NCBI GenBank assembly: GCA_016191115.1
Contig: JACPPG010000023.1
Location: 133,062-197,061 of the forward strand
DNA: 64,000 bases
Origin: Planctomycetia bacterium
GTDB taxonomy: Bacteria; Planctomycetota; Planctomycetia; Pirellulales; JACPPG01
Direction of reading: 5' to 3'
The notes beneath the pieces are model-generated. The model was not told the DNA's origin. It ran no database searches and was given only the letters and a program-made list of their open reading frames with translations. Positions 61,219 through 64,000 of this stretch are shown here, one piece after another. Position 1 is the stretch's first letter, and every line of letters begins with the position of its first letter. Made by a program: the position numbers and the translations under genes.

Positions 61219-62301
61219 ATGACGAACACGCCTTGGCAAGCCGGCCGGCGCCGGCGAACGCGGTTTTTCGTCCTGCCGATCCTGGCAGCCGTGGCGTGCT
61301 GGACCGCAAGCGGCGTGCGCGCGGCCGAACCATCGAAGGCAGCCGACGCCGTGAAGGACGCCGACGCCCGCGACGAGGCCGGCATGAAGCCGTACACCGA
61401 GCGGATCGCGGGCGTGAAGGTGGCCTTCGACATGGTGCCGATCAAGGGTGGAAAGTTCACCATGGGAAGCCCCGACAACGAGCAGGGCCGCAAGGAGGAC
61501 GAAGGCCCGCGGCACGAGGTCGAGATCGCCCCGTTCTGGATGGGCAAGTGCGAGGTGACCTGGGACGAGTACGAGATTTTCATGTTCAGCCTCGACATCC
61601 AGCGGCGTCAGGTGGAGAAGCTCGAAACCACCGACCGCGACAAACTGGCCGACGTGGTGACCCGTCCCACCAAGCCCTATACCGACATGACCTTTGGCAT
61701 GGGCAAACAGGGCTTCCCGGCGATCTGCATGACGCAACTGGCCGCCAAGAAGTATTGCGAATGGCTCACCGCCAAAACGGGCCGGTACTACCGGCTGCCG
61801 ACCGAGGCCGAGTGGGAATACGCCTGCCGGGCCGGCACGAAGACGGCCTACTCGTTCGGCGACGACCCCGAAAAGCTCGAGGAGTACGCCTGGTTCTACG
61901 ACAACAGCAACGAGGCCTATCACCCGGTCGGCAAGAAGAAGCCCAACCCGTGGGGCCTGCACGACATGCACGGCAACGTCGCCGAATGGTGCGTCGACCA
62001 GTACGTGCCGGATTTCTACGCTCGGGCGGCCGGCAAGACCGTGGCGAATCCGTTAGCCGTGGCGACGCGGGTTGAGCCGCGAAGCGTCCGGGGTGGCTCG
62101 TGGGACGACGATCCGGCAGCGCTTCGCAGCGCGGTCCGCCGTGGCTCGAGCAAGGAATGGAAGCAGCAAGACCCCCAAATCCCGCAAAGCATCTGGTATT
62201 ATACGGACGCCTTGTTCCTGGGTTTCCGCGTCGTGCGGCCGTTGGTCGAGCCGGCGGCGGAAGAGAAAGTCAAATTCGCCCCCGACGCCTCGCAGCAATG
62301 A
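61219..62301 (+). CDS. Secreted SUMF1-fold protein lacking the FGE cysteines
   Basis: 360 residues. A signal peptide (FVLPILAAVACWTASGVRA) precedes the SUMF1 domain: MVPIKGGKFTMGSPDNEQG, PTEAEWEYACRAGT, NPWGLHDMHGNVAEWC and RSVRGGSWDDDP. The two catalytic cysteines expected after RGGSW in true formylglycine-generating enzymes are absent, so it is probably a binding or structural relative, not a sulfatase activator. Such paralogues are abundant in planctomycetes. Confidence 0.82.
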   Translation: MTNTPWQAGRRRRTRFFVLPILAAVACWTASGVRAAEPSKAADAVKDADARDEAGMKPYTERIAGVKVAFDMVPIKGGKFTMGSPDNEQGRKEDEGPRHEVEIAPFWMGKCEVTWDEYEIFMFSLDIQRRQVEKLETTDRDKLADVVTRPTKPYTDMTFGMGKQGFPAICMTQLAAKKYCEWLTAKTGRYYRLPTEAEWEYACRAGTKTAYSFGDDPEKLEEYAWFYDNSNEAYHPVGKKKPNPWGLHDMHGNVAEWCVDQYVPDFYARAAGKTVANPLAVATRVEPRSVRGGSWDDDPAALRSAVRRGSSKEWKQQDPQIPQSIWYYTDALFLGFRVVRPLVEPAAEEKVKFAPDASQQ

Positions 62302-62315
62302 CGCACAATCTTGTA

Positions 62316-62340
62316 GGTCAGGCACCCCGTGCCTGACGCC
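62316..62340. repeat. GTCAGGCAC palindrome
   Basis: TAGGTCAGGCACCCCGTGCCTGAC: 9-bp arms around CCC. Its arm shares the core TCAGGCAC with the right arm of element B. Confidence 0.55.
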
Positions 62341-62419
62341 GCGAGACCAAAAACAGCAACCACGCACTCTTAAGCCCCGGTGCTCCGCGCAAGCACCCCG
62401 AAATCGGAGAGCAAAACCA

Positions 62420-63733
62420 ATGACCGATCACGCACTGCCCGAAGAGGCGCGGCACGGCTCGCGCCGCGAGTTCCTCAAGACGTCAACCGCCGCGGCCGTG
62501 GCGGGCGGACTGGCCGCCACGCTCGGTTCGGCCCGCATGGCCCATGCCGCCGGCGACGACACGATCCGTATCGGCCTGATCGGCTGCGGCGGACGCGGCA
62601 CCGGCGCCGCCGGCCAGGCGCTCAAGACGCCCGGCAACGTGAAGCTGGTGGCGATGGGGGACGCCTTCAAGGATCGCCTCGAGACGAGCCTCAAGGCCAT
62701 CGCCAAGGAGGGAGACGGCGTCGCCGAACGCATCGACGTGCCCGAGGACCGGCAATTCGTCGGCTTCGACGCCTACAAGAACGTGATCGACGCCGGCGTG
62801 GACCTGGTGATCCTGGCGACGCCGCCGGGCTTCCGGCCGATCCACTTCAAGGCCGCGGTCGACGCCGGCAAGCACGTGTTCATGGAGAAGCCGGTGGCCG
62901 TCGACGCGCCGGGCGTCCGCAGCGTGCTGATCACCGCGCAGATCGCCCGGCAGAAATGCCTGGGCGTGGGTGTGGGTTTGCAGCGCCGCCACGAGGCGCC
63001 GTATCTGGAAACGATCAAGCGGCTGCAAGACGGCGCGATCGGCGACATCCTGGCCACCCGCGTCTATTGGAACGGCGCCGGCGTGTGGGTCCATCCGCGC
63101 ACCGAGGGCCAGAGCGAGATGGAGTACCAGATGCGCAACTGGTACTACTTCAACTGGCTGTGCGGCGACCACATCGTCGAGCAGCACATCCACAACCTGG
63201 ACGTGATCAACTGGCTGAAGGGCGCCTACCCGATCCGGGCCGAGGGCATGGGCGGCCGGCAGGTCCGCAACGGGCCCGACTACGGCGAGATCTACGACCA
63301 CCACGCCGTCGAGTTCGAGTATGCCGACGGCTCGCGAATGTTCAGCTACTGCCGTCACATCCCCAACTGCTGGGACAGCGTCACCGAGCACGCCCACGGC
63401 ACCAAGGGCACGGCCGACATCAGCGCCTCGACCATCCAGGTGAAGGGGGGCGAGAAGTGGCGCCATCGCGGCCCCAAGCGCAATCCGTACCAGGTCGAGC
63501 ACGACGACCTGTTCGCCAGCATCCGCGCCGGCACGCCCTTGAACGAGGCGGAGAACGGCGCCATGAGCAGCATGACGGCCATCCTCGGCCGGCTGGCGAC
63601 GTACTCGGGCAAGGTGATCACGCTCGAGCAGGCGCTCAACTCCGAGATCAGCCTGGCGCCCAAGGAATACGCCTGGAACTCGTCGCCGCCGGTGCCGGTG
63701 GTGGCGACCCCCGGCGTGACGCAGGTGGTGTGA
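62420..63733 (+). CDS. Tat-exported Gfo/Idh/MocA oxidoreductase
   Basis: 437 residues. The twin-arginine signal HGSRREFLKTSTAAAVAGGL is followed by a Rossmann fold (RIGLIGCGGRGTG), FMEKPVAVD (EKP motif) and a C-terminal beta domain. Exported members of this family in planctomycetes and bacteroidetes often process glycosides or polysaccharides with NAD(P) held tightly. ATG 62420 precedes the Tat signal by 14 residues. Substrate unknown. Confidence 0.85.
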   Translation: MTDHALPEEARHGSRREFLKTSTAAAVAGGLAATLGSARMAHAAGDDTIRIGLIGCGGRGTGAAGQALKTPGNVKLVAMGDAFKDRLETSLKAIAKEGDGVAERIDVPEDRQFVGFDAYKNVIDAGVDLVILATPPGFRPIHFKAAVDAGKHVFMEKPVAVDAPGVRSVLITAQIARQKCLGVGVGLQRRHEAPYLETIKRLQDGAIGDILATRVYWNGAGVWVHPRTEGQSEMEYQMRNWYYFNWLCGDHIVEQHIHNLDVINWLKGAYPIRAEGMGGRQVRNGPDYGEIYDHHAVEFEYADGSRMFSYCRHIPNCWDSVTEHAHGTKGTADISASTIQVKGGEKWRHRGPKRNPYQVEHDDLFASIRAGTPLNEAENGAMSSMTAILGRLATYSGKVITLEQALNSEISLAPKEYAWNSSPPVPVVATPGVTQVV

Positions 63734-63746
63734 AAGAAGAAGAATC

Positions 63747-63767
63747 TGGGGGTTGGGGATTAGGATC
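63747..63767. repeat. Possible short heptad array
   Basis: TGGGGGT, TGGGGAT, TAGGATC: three 7-mers in register just before the last gene. Short and therefore weak. Confidence 0.35.
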
Positions 63768-64000
63768 GTCGCGCCGGCACGCCCGTCCAACGTCCGCTGG
63801 CAGATCTTCGGTCTGTCGTGCGCCGCCTCTTGGATGCTCTATCTGCATCGCTACGCGTTCGCGCTGGTGATGCCGAGCCTGGCCACGGAGTGGAACGTCG
63901 AGAAGACCGAGCTGGGCTTCATGCAGTCGGCGTTTTACGCCACGTACCTGGCGTTCCAGATACCGACGGGGCTGGTGGCGGATTGGTTGGGCACGCACGT
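63753..64000 (+). CDS. MFS transporter (3' end outside window)
   Basis: First ~82 residues, from TTG 63753 (tentative). WMLYLHRYAFALVMPSLAT and FYATYLAFQIPTGLVADWLG are helices 1 and 2 with the MFS signature, most like hexuronate/organic-anion (ACS-family) carriers. It is cut by the window end. Confidence 0.75.
   Translation, partial: MGIRIVAPARPSNVRWQIFGLSCAASWMLYLHRYAFALVMPSLATEWNVEKTELGFMQSAFYATYLAFQIPTGLVADWLGTH

Overview
This window is a high-GC bacterial chromosome segment, most probably from a planctomycete (Pirellulales-like). The inference rests on several things seen together: a secreted protein that ends in a dockerin repeat plus a PEP-CTERM anchor, a secreted SUMF1-fold protein, a Tat-exported Gfo/Idh/MocA oxidoreductase, a neutral-ceramidase-like protein, many small one- or two-helix membrane proteins, the tetrahydromethanopterin C1 genes fae and mtdB, and intergenic spaces packed with short repeats. 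I see no rRNA, tRNA, CRISPR array, prophage or transposase.

Layout. 0-1.35 kb: 3' part of a membrane P-loop NTPase. 1.8-5.5 kb: envelope genes ompH/skp, lpxC, lpxA and a GnnA-like dehydrogenase. 5.6-10.7 kb: ABC permease, acylphosphatase, PspC protein, class III aminotransferase, lipoprotein and an anchored alpha/beta hydrolase. 10.9-17.8 kb: TIM-barrel isomerase, SpoU/TrmH methyltransferase, folD, pgpA, and a siroheme sulfite/nitrite reductase with a small membrane protein. 18-26.4 kb: Na+/solute symporter with its small partner, ceramidase-like protein, VOC protein, bifunctional-nuclease-family protein, the csrA/fliW pair, and an MFS permease carrying an EF-hand pair. 26.4-38.1 kb: a surface-polysaccharide locus with two divergent arms. 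The minus arm holds glycosyltransferases, the GDP-heptose genes hddA and hddC, and two sugar epimerases. The plus arm holds the Wzm/Wzt exporter and gmhB. 38.1-42.5 kb: aspartate-family amino acid operon hom-apgM-lysC. 43-49.8 kb: small membrane proteins, a STAS/HATPase partner-switch pair, the dockerin/PEP-CTERM protein, fae and mtdB. 49.8-50.6 kb: non-coding repeat mosaic. 50.6-55.4 kb: zinc-ribbon protein, M42 aminopeptidase, CPBP protease, acyl-CoA/ACP ligase. 55.4-59.9 kb: a rearranged segment with a repeat-capped secreted protein, a duplicated SMP-30 gene tail and a lower-GC cassette. 60-64 kb: ApbE, SUMF1-fold protein, Tat oxidoreductase and the start of an MFS transporter.

The most unusual content is non-coding. 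Two families of about 157 bp (A, nine copies) and about 125 bp (B, six copies) have terminal inverted repeats starting CAGG. Their intact copies are flanked by 9-11 bp direct repeats, like target-site duplications. Although unrelated in most of their sequence, both families share an internal imperfect palindrome with two unpaired positions at the same places. Four of the six B copies sit next to an A copy, with only one unit of the same direct repeat between them. On top of this lie intergenic arrays with a strict 7-bp period in several unrelated sequence families, and paired-hairpin (REPIN-like) families. Several genes have their C-termini or start regions rewritten by these repeats.
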